Origin: Maribacter sp. PR1
GTDB lineage: Bacteria; Bacteroidota; Bacteroidia; Flavobacteriales; Flavobacteriaceae
DNA: 64,000 nt
Direction: 5' to 3'
Assembly: GCF_028464145.1 (NCBI RefSeq)
Contig: NZ_JAQPCG010000007.1
Location: 186,001-250,000 of the forward strand
The position numbers and the translations under genes were made by a program. Of this stretch, positions 31,100 to 39,327 are shown piece after piece. How positions within the stretch are numbered: position 1 is the stretch's first letter; the number at the start of each line of letters is the position of its first letter. Under the pieces are notes generated by a model. The model searched no databases. It saw only the letters and a program-made list of their open reading frames with translations, and was not told the origin of the DNA.

Positions 31100-31651
31100 T
31101 TAAATCTTTTCTACCTGCATATAGCTGAGTTCCAATGGTGTTTTTCTTCCGAAAATTTTCACCATAACTTCTAGCTTACGCTTTTCTTCGTTTATTTTCT
31201 CAACAGTACCATTAAATCCATTAAAAGGACCATCGATCACCTTAACCGTTTCACCAAAAACAAATGGTATAGCAACGCTATCTGTATTCACAGCTAATTC
31301 ATCAACTTTACCAAGCATCCTATTTACCTCAGATTTTCTCAAAGGAACAGGATCTCCTCCTTTGGTTTCGCCCAAAAAGCCAATTACATTGGTAATAGAA
31401 CGAATGATATGTACCATTTCTCCACCCAAATTAGCTTTAACCATGATATAGCCAGGAAAATAAACTCTTTCCTTATTAATTTTTTTTCCGTTTCTAATTT
31501 GAATTACTTTCTCGGTCGGAACAAGAACCTCATCCAAATAATCAGCAAAACCATGACGCTCCACTTCACTTTCAATGTAGCCTTTGATTTTATTTTCCTG
31601 ACCACTAACAGCCCTTACCACATACCATTTCTTTTCCAATACTTCTGACAT
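31100..31651 (-). CDS. nusG: Transcription termination/antitermination factor NusG
   Basis: A 183-aa NusG with an N-terminal NGN domain (KKWYVVRAVSGQENKIKGYI, about 8-115), which binds the RNA polymerase clamp, and a C-terminal KOW domain (FVFGETVKVIDGPFNGFNGT, about 128-183), which contacts ribosomal S10 or Rho. ATG at 31651 is preferred over an in-frame TTG three codons upstream. It lies 10 bp downstream of secE. Confidence 0.98.
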   Translation of the reverse strand: MSEVLEKKWYVVRAVSGQENKIKGYIESEVERHGFADYLDEVLVPTEKVIQIRNGKKINKERVYFPGYIMVKANLGGEMVHIIRSITNVIGFLGETKGGDPVPLRKSEVNRMLGKVDELAVNTDSVAIPFVFGETVKVIDGPFNGFNGTVEKINEEKRKLEVMVKIFGRKTPLELSYMQVEKI

Positions 31652-31661
31652 AGAGCTCAAA

Positions 31662-31850
31662 TTAGTTTAATACGTAATCGAAATACAACTGAACCACTTT
31701 ACTGAATACCGTATCCACCCCCCAAGTCGCCAAGGCAAATAGGATTGAAAAAACCGCAACCACAACCATCAAATTTGACGATTCCGCTCGAGAAGGCAGG
31801 GTAACATTATTCCTTAATTCTTCAACGGATTCCTTAATATATGTTAGCAT
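31662..31850 (-). CDS. secE: Preprotein translocase subunit SecE
   Basis: A 62-aa single-span SecE: an amphipathic N-terminal segment (MLTYIKESVEELRNNVTLPS) and one transmembrane helix (LMVVVAVFSILFALATWGVD, about 27-47). It is the essential clamp subunit of the SecYE channel. Its place between tRNA-Trp and nusG is the conserved one and supports the call for such a short protein. Confidence 0.95.
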   Translation of the reverse strand: MLTYIKESVEELRNNVTLPSRAESSNLMVVVAVFSILFALATWGVDTVFSKVVQLYFDYVLN

Positions 31851-31905
31851 TTCTACTGTATTAATTTATACAAACAGGATTAAATAATCCCGATTACCCA
31901 ACTTT

Positions 31906-31981
31906 TGGCACGGGAGGAGAGACTCGAACTCCCGACACCTGGTTTTGGAGACCAGTGCTCTACCAACTGAGCTACACCCGT
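31906..31981 (-). tRNA. tRNA-Trp (anticodon CCA)
   Basis: A 76-nt cloverleaf: D arm GCTC/GAGC, anticodon stem CTGGT/ACCAG with loop CTCCAAA, and T arm GGGAG TTCGAGT CTCTC. The 3' CCA is encoded in the DNA, unlike the other four tRNAs of the cluster. Position 6-67 of the acceptor stem appears to be a T-T mismatch; the other six pairs are good. Confidence 0.95.
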
Positions 31982-32032
31982 ATTTGTGTATTTCCAATTC
32001 CATAGAAACACACATTTATATTTACACTTAAA

Positions 32033-32058
32033 GGTATCCGTCAATAAAGACGGACACC
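32033..32058 (-). terminator. Hairpin downstream of tuf
   Basis: On the minus strand GGTGTCCGTC pairs with GACGGATACC (10 bp, one G-U) around TTTATT. The following T tract is weak (CTTTAAG). It lies between tuf and tRNA-Trp and may be a partial terminator or a processing site. Confidence 0.55.
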
Positions 32059-32088
32059 CTTAGTATATGTATTACATTAAATAATGGA

Positions 32089-33276
32089 TTAATCCAAAAT
32101 CTTAGTCACCTGACCAGCACCTACAGTTCTACCACCTTCACGGATAGCAAAACGAAGACCTACACTAAGTGCAATTGGCTGAATCAACTCCACAGTAATT
32201 GTTAGGTTATCTCCCGGCATTACCATTTCTACTCCAGAAGGAAGGGCTATGTTACCAGTAACATCAGTTGTTCTAACATAGAACTGAGGACGGTAATTGT
32301 TATGGAATGGAGTGTGACGACCACCTTCTTCTTTTTTCAAGATATAAACCTCAGCCTCAAATTTAGCATGAGGAGTAACGGAACCAGGTTTACAAATTAC
32401 CATTCCACGGCTAATTTGAGATTTTTCAATACCTCTTAACAAGATACCTACATTATCACCAGCTTCACCTCTATCCAATATTTTACGGAACATTTCAACA
32501 CCAGTAATTGTAGAGCTCAATTTCTCAGCACCCATTCCGATGATATCAACAGCATCACCTGTGTTGGCGATACCCGTCTCGATTCTACCAGTTGCAACAG
32601 TACCACGACCTGTAATCGTAAACACATCTTCAACAGGCATTAAGAAATCCTTATCAACATCTCTTTGCGGCAACTCGATCCAGTTATCAACAGCTTCCAT
32701 CAACTCCATAACCGTATCCACCCATTTTTGCTCACCGTTCAATGCACCCAAAGCAGAACCAGAAATAACAGGTCCGTTATCACCATCGTACTCATAGAAA
32801 GAAAGTAATTCCCTTACTTCCATTTCAACAAGCTCCAACAACTCCTCATCATCGACCATGTCTACTTTGTTCAAGAAAACGACGATTCTTGGAATACCTA
32901 CCTGACGACCTAACAAAATGTGCTCACGAGTTTGTGGCATAGGACCATCCGTAGCGGCAACAACCAATATAGCACCGTCCATTTGAGCGGCACCGGTAAC
33001 CATGTTCTTTACGTAATCCGCGTGACCAGGACAGTCAACGTGAGCGTAGTGACGGTTAGCAGTTTGGTACTCAACGTGTGACGTATTAATTGTAATACCT
33101 CTTTCTTTTTCTTCCGGAGCATTATCAATTGAGTCGAAGCTTCTTAGCTCAGACAAACCTGCATTTGCCAAAACAGTCGTTATAGCAGCAGTCAATGTAG
33201 TTTTACCGTGATCCACGTGTCCAATAGTACCAATATTTAAGTGCGGTTTGGAACGATCAAAAGTTTCCTTTGCCAT
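32089..33276 (-). CDS. tuf: Elongation factor Tu
   Basis: A 395-aa EF-Tu that delivers aminoacyl-tRNA to the ribosome. GTP-binding motifs are [14 protein letters not shown] near residue 19, the switch II segment [12 protein letters not shown] near 81, and NKVD near 136. Domains 2 and 3 continue to [15 protein letters not shown]. It lies directly downstream of tRNA-Thr(GGT) in the tRNA cluster, the arrangement known from the enterobacterial tufB operon. Confidence 0.99.
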   Translation of the reverse strand: MAKETFDRSKPHLNIGTIGHVDHGKTTLTAAITTVLANAGLSELRSFDSIDNAPEEKERGITINTSHVEYQTANRHYAHVDCPGHADYVKNMVTGAAQMDGAILVVAATDGPMPQTREHILLGRQVGIPRIVVFLNKVDMVDDEELLELVEMEVRELLSFYEYDGDNGPVISGSALGALNGEQKWVDTVMELMEAVDNWIELPQRDVDKDFLMPVEDVFTITGRGTVATGRIETGIANTGDAVDIIGMGAEKLSSTITGVEMFRKILDRGEAGDNVGILLRGIEKSQISRGMVICKPGSVTPHAKFEAEVYILKKEEGGRHTPFHNNYRPQFYVRTTDVTGNIALPSGVEMVMPGDNLTITVELIQPIALSVGLRFAIREGGRTVGAGQVTKILD

Positions 33277-33331
33277 GTTTATTAAATTTTAATCTTAGTT
33301 TATATTAGTGTACAAATTTATACCTTAATTG

Positions 33332-33403
33332 AGCCAATGACGAGATTTGAACTCGTGACCTCTTCCTTACCAAGGAAACGCTCTACCCCTGAGCTACACC
33401 GGC
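33332..33403 (-). tRNA. tRNA-Thr (anticodon GGT)
   Basis: A 72-nt cloverleaf without CCA: acceptor GCCGGTG/CATTGGC, anticodon stem TTTCC/GGAAG with loop TTGGTAA, T arm ACGAG TTCAAAT CTCGT. It ends 56 bp upstream of the tuf start and is probably processed from the same transcript. Confidence 0.95.
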
Positions 33404-33429
33404 GTAAAGTGTTGAATCTGCCAAAACAG

Positions 33430-33449
33430 ATTCCTGCCTTCGCAGGAAT
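33430..33449. repeat. Small palindromic REP-like repeat in the tRNA spacer
   Basis: ATTCCTGC CTTC GCAGGAAT forms a perfect 8-bp stem with a 4-nt loop. Extended, it resembles the widespread dispersed palindrome GTCATTCCTGCGAAGGCAGG that occurs in many bacterial genomes. It lies between tRNA-Thr(GGT) and tRNA-Gly, so it is transcribed within the tRNA precursor. Confidence 0.7.
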
Positions 33450-33472
33450 GACTATAAAGTCAAAATAAATAG

Positions 33473-33545
33473 AGCGGGAGACCGGGTTCGAACCGGCGAC
33501 ATTCAGCTTGGAAGGCTGACGCTCTACCAACTGAGCTACTCCCGC
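33473..33545 (-). tRNA. tRNA-Gly (anticodon TCC)
   Basis: A 73-nt cloverleaf: acceptor GCGGGAG/CTCCCGC, anticodon stem TCAGC/GCTGA with loop CTTCCAA, T arm GCCGG TTCGAAC CCGGT. The CCA end is not encoded. Confidence 0.96.
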
Positions 33546-33592
33546 TTATAAATTTTCATAATTTCATTTGAATACTGATGCTAAAAGCTAAG

Positions 33593-33674
<82 letters not shown>

Positions 33675-33701
33675 GCTTTATCAGTATTCTAAGAACTTAG
33701 G

Positions 33702-33775
33702 AGCCGATGGAGGGACTCGAACCCACGACCTGCTGATTACAAATCAGCTGCTCTAGCCAGCTGAGCTACATCGGC
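33702..33775 (-). tRNA. tRNA-Thr (anticodon TGT)
   Basis: A 74-nt cloverleaf: acceptor GCCGATG/CATCGGC, anticodon stem GCTGA/TCAGC with loop TTTGTAA, T arm GTGGG TTCGAGT CCCTC (one G-T pair in the stem). First tRNA of the Thr-Tyr-Gly-Thr-tuf unit. The CCA end is not encoded. Confidence 0.96.
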
Positions 33776-33798
33776 ACTTTTTACGCTTTTTTAAGCAC

Positions 33799-33825
33799 AA
33801 AAAAGTCCGCTATTTCTAACGGACT
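33799..33825 (-). terminator. Intrinsic terminator downstream of hpf
   Basis: On the minus strand AGTCCGTTA pairs with TAGCGGACT (9 bp, one U-G allowed only on this strand) around a GAAA tetraloop, followed by a run of T. It closes the recombinase-hpf transcript and abuts a putative promoter for the tRNA-tuf unit. Confidence 0.88.
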
Positions 33826-33857
33826 GCAAATGTATAGATTTATTTGTTTTTTCAAAA
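33826..33857 (-). promoter_or_regulatory. Putative promoter of the tRNA-tuf operon
   Basis: On the minus strand TTTTG (33853-33857), an 18-nt spacer and TACATTTGC (33826-33834) match the Bacteroidota consensus TTG-N(17-23)-TAnnTTTG. Transcription would begin in or next to the left arm of the hpf terminator. Confidence 0.65.
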
Positions 33858-33877
33858 CAAATTTTCAAAAATTTTCT

Positions 33878-34180
33878 TCAAGTATGAAGTCTTAATTTTT
33901 CTTTCCTCTTTATCAATTTTCTTTCCAATGAACTACAGGCAGTATCCACAGCCTCTTCAAAAGATTTACACTGTTTTTTGACCATAAATTTATTCTTTGG
34001 AACATTCAACTTTATTTCCACAATCTTGTTCTCTTTAGAACTAGTGTTCTCTACTTTTAAGTATACATCGGAACTTATTACCTTATCATAAAAAGTTTCC
34101 AACTTATCTAACCTGTTCTGCAAGAAATTAATCAATTCAACATCTGCGTTAAAATTAACGGATTGTGCATTTACTTTCAT
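33878..34180 (-). CDS. hpf: Ribosome hibernation-promoting factor, short HPF/RaiA family
   Basis: A 100-aa HPF/RaiA-type protein that binds the 30S decoding centre and inactivates or dimerises ribosomes in slow growth. The fold is recognised from MKVNAQSVNFNADVELINFL, the central SSKENKIVEIKLNVPKNKF and the basic end ERKLIKRKEKLRLH. It lacks the C-terminal extension of long HPF. It lies 52 bp after the tyrosine recombinase gene and is followed by a strong terminator. Confidence 0.92.
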   Translation of the reverse strand: MKVNAQSVNFNADVELINFLQNRLDKLETFYDKVISSDVYLKVENTSSKENKIVEIKLNVPKNKFMVKKQCKSFEEAVDTACSSLERKLIKRKEKLRLHT

Positions 34181-34232
34181 AAGCTAAAATTTAGATACCC
34201 CATGATTTTAGGGATGGAATTAGACAATCTAT

Positions 34233-35123
34233 TTATTTCTTCCCTCTAGGGTGGGAAGAGGCATGTATTTTCTTTAGCTCCGCAATACTATTATGCGTAT
34301 ACACCTGTGTTGACGCCAAGCTGGCATGTCCTAACAATTCCTTTACGGAATTTAAATCGGCCCCTTTGTTCAACAGATGTGTAGCAAAGGTATGTCTCAA
34401 TATATGCGGGCTCTTTTTAACCTTAGCGGATACCTTTCTAAAATACTTATTTATAATTCTATAAACAAGGGTTTCATATACTTTATTGCCCGTTTTGGTT
34501 AGGAATACAAAATCAAAGTTAGAGGTCGAAGGAAGTGATTCCCGCGCAACAAAATATTCCTTAAAAAAAATTATCGTTTCCTGCAGTAGGGGTATAATAC
34601 GCTCCTTGTTTCTTTTGCCCAAGACCTTAAGCGATTTCCCCTCAAGGTCTAAATTTTTCATTTTTAGATTTATAAGTTCAGCCCTTCTTATACCCGTGGT
34701 ATAAAGTACATGAATAATCAATCGATCTCTTTTACCATCAAAATCATCGGGATAGGTTATCTCCCGAAGTACATTTTCCATTTCAATTTCAGAAAATGGG
34801 GTTTCCAATTTTTTAGGGGTTTTTAAAGCTCTGTGTTTTGTTAATGGGTTTACCTCTATTTCGCCAATCTTTTGCAGAAACTTATAGTACGCCTTAAGCG
34901 AGGCAATCTTTCTATTTATAGTTCGATTGGATATTTTATTGTCAGACATGGAAACTATCCAACTTCTAATAATACTATAGGATAGCAAGTTGATATCGGT
35001 TACATCAAAACTTAACTTGCAGTATTCATGGAATTCCAAAATATCGGAATTATATGCAGTGACCGTATGTTTAGAGTATTTCTTTTCTAAGGATAGATAA
35101 TCTGTAAACTGATGCAAAAACAT
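34233..35123 (-). CDS. Tyrosine recombinase, XerC/XerD family
   Basis: A 296-aa site-specific recombinase of XerC/XerD size, likely resolving chromosome dimers at dif. An N-terminal SAM-like core-binding domain (about 1-85) precedes the catalytic domain. Catalytic residues are visible: Arg in TTGIRRAELINL, Lys in VLGKRNKER, His-x-x-Arg in SPHILRHTFATHLL, His in LLGHASLASTQVYTH, and the Tyr nucleophile in that segment. XerC and XerD cannot be told apart by eye; annotation of flavobacterial genomes usually calls the copy next to rpsU and hpf xerC. No mobile-element features surround it. Confidence 0.92.
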   Translation of the reverse strand: MFLHQFTDYLSLEKKYSKHTVTAYNSDILEFHEYCKLSFDVTDINLLSYSIIRSWIVSMSDNKISNRTINRKIASLKAYYKFLQKIGEIEVNPLTKHRALKTPKKLETPFSEIEMENVLREITYPDDFDGKRDRLIIHVLYTTGIRRAELINLKMKNLDLEGKSLKVLGKRNKERIIPLLQETIIFFKEYFVARESLPSTSNFDFVFLTKTGNKVYETLVYRIINKYFRKVSAKVKKSPHILRHTFATHLLNKGADLNSVKELLGHASLASTQVYTHNSIAELKKIHASSHPRGKK

Positions 35124-35127
35124 ATTT

Positions 35128-35135
35128 CAAAGTTA
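35128..35135 (-). promoter_or_regulatory. Putative -7 element of the recombinase gene
   Basis: TAACTTTG fits TAnnTTTG on the minus strand and ends 4 nt before the ATG at 35123. If used, the mRNA would be nearly leaderless. No -33 TTG is visible at the normal distance. Confidence 0.35.
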
Positions 35136-35166
35136 GGCAATGTATTTACAGAAAACACTAAAAACA

Positions 35167-35192
35167 AAAAATCCCGCAATTGCGGGATTTTT
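35167..35192 (-). terminator. Intrinsic terminator of rpsU
   Basis: AAAAATCCCGCAA is followed directly by its reverse complement TTGCGGGATTTTT: a 13-bp perfect palindrome with a T run in either direction. It lies between rpsU and the recombinase gene. Confidence 0.9.
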
Positions 35193-35212
35193 AAATTGTA
35201 CATAATCAAAGT

Positions 35213-35407
35213 CTAGATTTCCTCTTGATCTCTTAGACCTTGAATATACTGTGCTTTTTGTATTTGAGCTCTACGCTCTACAGAAGGCTTTGTAAACTGT
35301 TGACGTTTTCTCAACTGTCTCATTGTACCTGTCTTATCAAACTTTCTCTTGAAACGTTTTAAAGCTCTGTCTATGTTTTCTCCTTCTTTTACTGGTATAA
35401 TTAACAT
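35213..35407 (-). CDS. rpsU: 30S ribosomal protein S21
   Basis: A 64-aa bS21 starting MLIIPVKEGENIDRALKRFK, with the conserved basic pattern KFDKTGTMRQLRKRQQF. In Bacteroidota bS21 takes part in hiding the anti-Shine-Dalgarno end of 16S rRNA. The gene has an unusually strong Shine-Dalgarno sequence and a good promoter, listed separately, which fits autoregulation known from Flavobacterium. It forms its own short unit ending in a strong terminator. Confidence 0.97.
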   Translation of the reverse strand: MLIIPVKEGENIDRALKRFKRKFDKTGTMRQLRKRQQFTKPSVERRAQIQKAQYIQGLRDQEEI

Positions 35408-35416
35408 GGGCTACAA

Positions 35417-35424
35417 CCTCCTTT
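35417..35424 (-). promoter_or_regulatory. Strong Shine-Dalgarno sequence of rpsU
   Basis: The minus strand reads AAAGGAGG with 9 nt before the ATG at 35407. I found no comparable GGAGG before the other genes checked here. It pairs with the 16S 3' end, which bS21 helps to sequester, so its use should depend on bS21 supply. Confidence 0.88.
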
Positions 35425-35441
35425 CTTTAGTGATTAAGGAG

Positions 35442-35472
35442 GCAAATATAAAAACTAATTTAAAATACACAA
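35442..35472 (-). promoter_or_regulatory. Putative rpsU promoter
   Basis: On the minus strand TTG (35470-35472), a 19-nt spacer and TATATTTGC (35442-35450) match the flavobacterial consensus exactly. It is the best promoter match I found in the window. Confidence 0.78.
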
Positions 35473-35504
35473 CTATAAAACGTAGATTAAAAATGATATG
35501 GCCT

Positions 35505-36674
35505 TTAATTCGTCGCAGGTCTATATTCTTTTTTATCGATAATAATCTTTGCTATAATTTCCCTAAGTATTTCCGAAGTACCTCCTCCAATGGGACCTAA
35601 ACGACTATCTCTTAATAATCGAGCCATAGGATAATCTTCTATATAACCATATCCTCCAAGGAATTGTAGACATTCATAGGCAACCTCATCGGCCATTTTG
35701 GTTGATTTCAATTTTGAAATAGTTGCTTCCTTTACCACATAATCGCCCTTGTCCAATCTACTGGCAACATGATAATTATATTGTTTGCACATTTCTATAT
35801 CTGCATGTAAATCTACTACACGATGCCTCAAAGCTTGAAATTGATTAATTGTTTTTCCAAAAGCCTCCCTTTCCGACATATATTGCAATGCGTAATCCAA
35901 GGCATATTCGGCTCTTGCATGCGCATTTACCCCCATAATCAATCGTTCTAAACTAAAGTGTTCCATGATATAGGAAAAGCCTAGGTTTTCCACACCCATT
36001 AAATTAAATGCAGGTACTTCAACATTATCAAAAGCCAACTCCGCAGTATCAGATGCCCTCCAACCCAGCTTGTTCAATTTGTTTGCCGTAACCCCTTTAC
36101 TATTTCGGTCGACAACAAATATGCTTATCCCTTTGTTACCTAATTTAGCATTTGTTTTGGCGGCAACAATCATGTAATCTGCATAGACACCATTGGTTAT
36201 AAAAGTTTTAGATCCGTTTAAAATATATTTATCCCCTTTCTTGTTCGCTGTTGTTCTCATGCCAGCGACATCACTTCCGCCAAAAGGTTCCGAAATACAA
36301 AGACAACCTATTTTTGTTCCCTCAACACTCGGTTTTAAATACCTTTCCTTAATATCATCGTTTGCTTCTTTATTAAGGTGTGTCATCGCTAAATACGCAT
36401 GCGCCCAGATGGCAGCTGCAAATCCTCCAGAGTTAATTTTCTGTAATTCCTCTAAAAGTATTACGGTATAAAAAATATCCAATCCCAAACCTCCAAACTC
36501 TTCCGGAGTGGCCAAACCGAAATAGCCCATCTCCCCGAACTTCTCCCAAATAAACTTATCTATGGTTCCTGTTTTTTCCCATTCTTCTACATGGGGAACA
36601 ACCTCTTTCTGCAAAAAGTCCTTTAGACTTTGCCTAAATAAGAGATGTTCCTCAGTGAAGTAAATATTGTGCAT
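35505..36674 (-). CDS. Acyl-CoA dehydrogenase family protein
   Basis: A 389-aa FAD-dependent acyl-CoA dehydrogenase, usual length for the family, introducing a trans-2 double bond into acyl-CoA or a related thioester. The three-domain order is visible: N-terminal helices, the middle domain with CLCISEPFGGSDVAGM and SKTFITNGVYAD, and the C-terminal helical domain with EAFGKTINQFQALRHRVVD and FLGGYGYIEDYPMARLLRD. The terminal signature GPIGGGTSEILREI lacks the Glu of YEGT, so the catalytic base is probably at the alternative position used by long-chain and isovaleryl types. Substrate unknown. It ends 97 bp before rpsU. Confidence 0.9.
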   Translation of the reverse strand: MHNIYFTEEHLLFRQSLKDFLQKEVVPHVEEWEKTGTIDKFIWEKFGEMGYFGLATPEEFGGLGLDIFYTVILLEELQKINSGGFAAAIWAHAYLAMTHLNKEANDDIKERYLKPSVEGTKIGCLCISEPFGGSDVAGMRTTANKKGDKYILNGSKTFITNGVYADYMIVAAKTNAKLGNKGISIFVVDRNSKGVTANKLNKLGWRASDTAELAFDNVEVPAFNLMGVENLGFSYIMEHFSLERLIMGVNAHARAEYALDYALQYMSEREAFGKTINQFQALRHRVVDLHADIEMCKQYNYHVASRLDKGDYVVKEATISKLKSTKMADEVAYECLQFLGGYGYIEDYPMARLLRDSRLGPIGGGTSEILREIIAKIIIDKKEYRPATN

Positions 36675-36678
36675 AGCT

Positions 36679-37563
36679 TTATTTTTTTAGGGACAAATAT
36701 AGGGGAATTCTATCAATCCTATTTGTAGGAAAACCGTCGATTTGCATCAATTCATCAAAGGAATGTATTTCTCCATTTAATTCCCGATATTCCACTATTC
36801 GCTCCGCAACCTTCTTTTGTAAATAAACCAATTGGGCAAGTTCCTTTGCCGTGGAAGTATTGAGACTTACCTTTTTTATTTCAGGAGCATTTAGCACCTT
36901 AAACTTTTGAAATACACGCTGTACAACTTCTGGTTTTAAACCATAAACATCGTTCAATTGATCGTCTATCAAAAAACCACCAAGACGGTCTCTAAATTTA
37001 ATTATCCTTTCGGATAACTTGTCCCCTATGCCATTAATGGACTTTAGCTCTTGGGCGGTAACACGATTCAAGTCTTTAAAATTTTTCGCTTCTAAATTGT
37101 CTATTGTTTTAATTCCCGATATATGTTTTTTTGAATTCGCCCTACTAGCCCTGGTCCAATCAGGAAACTTAAAATAAGGGGATATCACGTATAATAAAGA
37201 ATCCGAAACTTCTGTAACTTCTTGGAATTCCTCTTTCGAATTAACGAACAAGCCATTGCTCCTATAGTCATGGAGCCTATCGATTTCATCGATTGATAGT
37301 CCCAAGGAATACCCTTTGAAATCAGAAATATAATTTGGGTTGAACGGAAATATCTTTAATGAATCCTTATATTGATTTTGCGATTTTAAAGTGTCTATTT
37401 TTGCCTGTAAATCATCATCCAGATTCAAAGGGTTTTCGTGTGAGACTGAAGTATACTTATATAGCCAAAAAAAAGTTTGCCCGAGAACAATCAACAGCAG
37501 CAAAAAGAAAATCCCACTTCGTTCTTGTTTAGTGAACCGAAAGTGGGATTTTTTAAAAACCAT
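36679..37563 (-). CDS. Helix-hairpin-helix (ComEA-like) domain protein with N-terminal membrane anchor
   Basis: A 294-aa protein with one N-terminal transmembrane helix (SGIFFLLLLIVLGQTFFWLY, about 17-36) and helix-hairpin-helix repeats in the soluble part. HhH signatures are LKSINGIGDKLSERIIKFRD and LAQLVYLQKKVAERIVEYRE, with an earlier related segment (FKGYSLGLSIDEIDRLHDYR). The repeats resemble ComEA-type DNA-binding modules, but this size and layout are typical of Bacteroidota HhH proteins of unknown role. It lies 4 bp upstream of the acyl-CoA dehydrogenase gene and 11 bp downstream of the symporter. Confidence 0.85.
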   Translation of the reverse strand: MVFKKSHFRFTKQERSGIFFLLLLIVLGQTFFWLYKYTSVSHENPLNLDDDLQAKIDTLKSQNQYKDSLKIFPFNPNYISDFKGYSLGLSIDEIDRLHDYRSNGLFVNSKEEFQEVTEVSDSLLYVISPYFKFPDWTRASRANSKKHISGIKTIDNLEAKNFKDLNRVTAQELKSINGIGDKLSERIIKFRDRLGGFLIDDQLNDVYGLKPEVVQRVFQKFKVLNAPEIKKVSLNTSTAKELAQLVYLQKKVAERIVEYRELNGEIHSFDELMQIDGFPTNRIDRIPLYLSLKK

Positions 37564-37574
37564 TTGATTAAAAA

Positions 37575-39248
37575 TTAATCATTTACAGCTTTTACTTTTA
37601 ATTTAATTGCATCCATATATTTCTTTAACTCACCTTTTACTTTAGGTGCCAATATTACAATTCCCACCATATTGGGAACCATCATACCAAAAATCATGGC
37701 ATCCGAAAAACCTATTACGGAACTCATACTTGCAGAGGCTCCAACAATAACGAAAAGACAGAAAATAATTTTATAGGTATACTCCGTTTTCTTAGTTCTC
37801 CCAAAAAGATAGGCCCATGCCTGGTATCCATAATAAGACCAAGAGATTTGAGTACTAAAGGCGAACAAGACTACAGCAACAGTAAGCACATAAGGGAACC
37901 AACTTATCACTGAACCGAAAGCACCAGAAGTCAACAGGATTGCATCTGCATCATTTAGACCTGCATTACCTGGATCAACATTACCAGTTATAATTAAAAC
38001 CAATGCGGTCATGGTACAAACCAATACCGTATCAATAAAGGGCTCCAATAAAGCAACAAGGCCCTCAGAGGCAGGATATTTTGTTCTTACGGCAGAATGC
38101 GCAATTGATGCGGACCCTACACCGGCTTCATTAGAAAATGCTGCTCTTCTGAATCCCTGAATCATTACTCCCACGGCACCACCAACAATACCAATTGGAG
38201 CGAAAGCACCTTGAATTATTTCATTGAATGCCCATCCAATCATATCAATCCTGGCAATCAAAACAAATAAAGAGGCTCCCACGTAGATAACTACCATAAT
38301 TGGAACAATCTTGTCCGTTACCTTTGCAATAGATTTTATTCCTCCAATAATTACAATACCAACAAGTATTGCCATTACCACACCAAACGCCCATCTATAT
38401 CCAAAAAGAAAGGATTCGGTACCTCCCGTCATACTTTCAAAAAGCTGAACCGCTTGGTTAACCTGAAACATATTACCACCTCCAAAGGAACCACCAATAC
38501 ACATTACTGCAAAGGCACCAGCTAAAACTTTACCTAAAGTTTTGTTTTTCAGACCCTTATTTAAGTAATACATAGGTCCACCGAAAATCGTACCATCTTT
38601 ACCAACATCCCTATATTTAACACCTAGGGTACACTCCACAAATTTTGACGCCATTCCCAAAAGGCCAGCAACAATCATCCAAAAAGTGGCGCCTGCACCA
38701 CCAATAGAAACCGCTACGGCTACACCAGCTATATTTCCTAATCCCACGGTTGCCGACAGGGCTGCAGTTAAAGCCTGGAAGTGAGATACCTCACCATTGG
38801 AACTCTCGTCCCTTATTGTATCAACAATATCACCATCAACTACAATTTCATCCCTATTATCAGCTAGGTGTTTATCAAGGCTTTCTACCTTGTTCATATC
38901 CACACCCGCAGCAATACCATCTTCACCATATAACTGTTTGGCTCCATATTTTTCAATATCCTCATACTTCCCCATTACCACCTTAATAGCGGTCCAAACC
39001 CCAGTAAAGTTGATAAAACGGAAGTAAATAGTGAAGAATCCAGCTCCTAAAATTAAAGGGAATAAAACCCAATAGATTTTAATATTCTCAGAAAAAGGTA
39101 TCTGATAAAAAATAAAGTCTACGAACCAACCTGTTAGATCTCCGAAGACTTTATCAATTTTTTCATCTATCCCCATTTCCCCGGCCTCTTGGGCCATTGA
39201 TAAAAATGGTAACATGAGCGAACAAAAACTTAGAAGTTTATACTTCAT
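37575..39248 (-). CDS. Sodium:alanine (AgcS) symporter family protein
   Basis: A 557-aa inner-membrane transporter of the alanine/glycine:cation symporter family, which uses the Na+ or H+ gradient to import small amino acids. It has about ten or more hydrophobic segments and the family signatures GLGNIAGVAVAVSIGGAGATF and RAAFSNEAGVGSASIAHSAV. An extra hydrophilic insert of about 55 residues (KYEDIEKYGAKQLYGED ... DESSNGEVSHF) follows the first transmembrane region, as in many Bacteroidota members. The N-terminal MKYKLLSFCSLMLPFLSMAQ looks like a signal peptide. Substrate not proven. Confidence 0.92.
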   Translation of the reverse strand: MKYKLLSFCSLMLPFLSMAQEAGEMGIDEKIDKVFGDLTGWFVDFIFYQIPFSENIKIYWVLFPLILGAGFFTIYFRFINFTGVWTAIKVVMGKYEDIEKYGAKQLYGEDGIAAGVDMNKVESLDKHLADNRDEIVVDGDIVDTIRDESSNGEVSHFQALTAALSATVGLGNIAGVAVAVSIGGAGATFWMIVAGLLGMASKFVECTLGVKYRDVGKDGTIFGGPMYYLNKGLKNKTLGKVLAGAFAVMCIGGSFGGGNMFQVNQAVQLFESMTGGTESFLFGYRWAFGVVMAILVGIVIIGGIKSIAKVTDKIVPIMVVIYVGASLFVLIARIDMIGWAFNEIIQGAFAPIGIVGGAVGVMIQGFRRAAFSNEAGVGSASIAHSAVRTKYPASEGLVALLEPFIDTVLVCTMTALVLIITGNVDPGNAGLNDADAILLTSGAFGSVISWFPYVLTVAVVLFAFSTQISWSYYGYQAWAYLFGRTKKTEYTYKIIFCLFVIVGASASMSSVIGFSDAMIFGMMVPNMVGIVILAPKVKGELKKYMDAIKLKVKAVND

Positions 39249-39327
39249 ACTTTTATTTTAGATTTCTTAGTTAGTTAGTTCAGCAATATCATAAAAAATA
39301 TGAACCCAATCAAATTATAACGTTGAA

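Noticed and set aside
31906-31981. tRNA-Trp considered as a pseudogene because of the T-T mismatch in the acceptor stem
   Set aside because: All other stems, the anticodon loop and CCA are good and the conserved genomic context supports a working gene.
34233-35123. Tyrosine recombinase considered as a prophage or island integrase
   Set aside because: It has XerC/D size and sits in a housekeeping context with rpsU and hpf; the tRNAs nearby are complete and no direct attachment repeats are visible.
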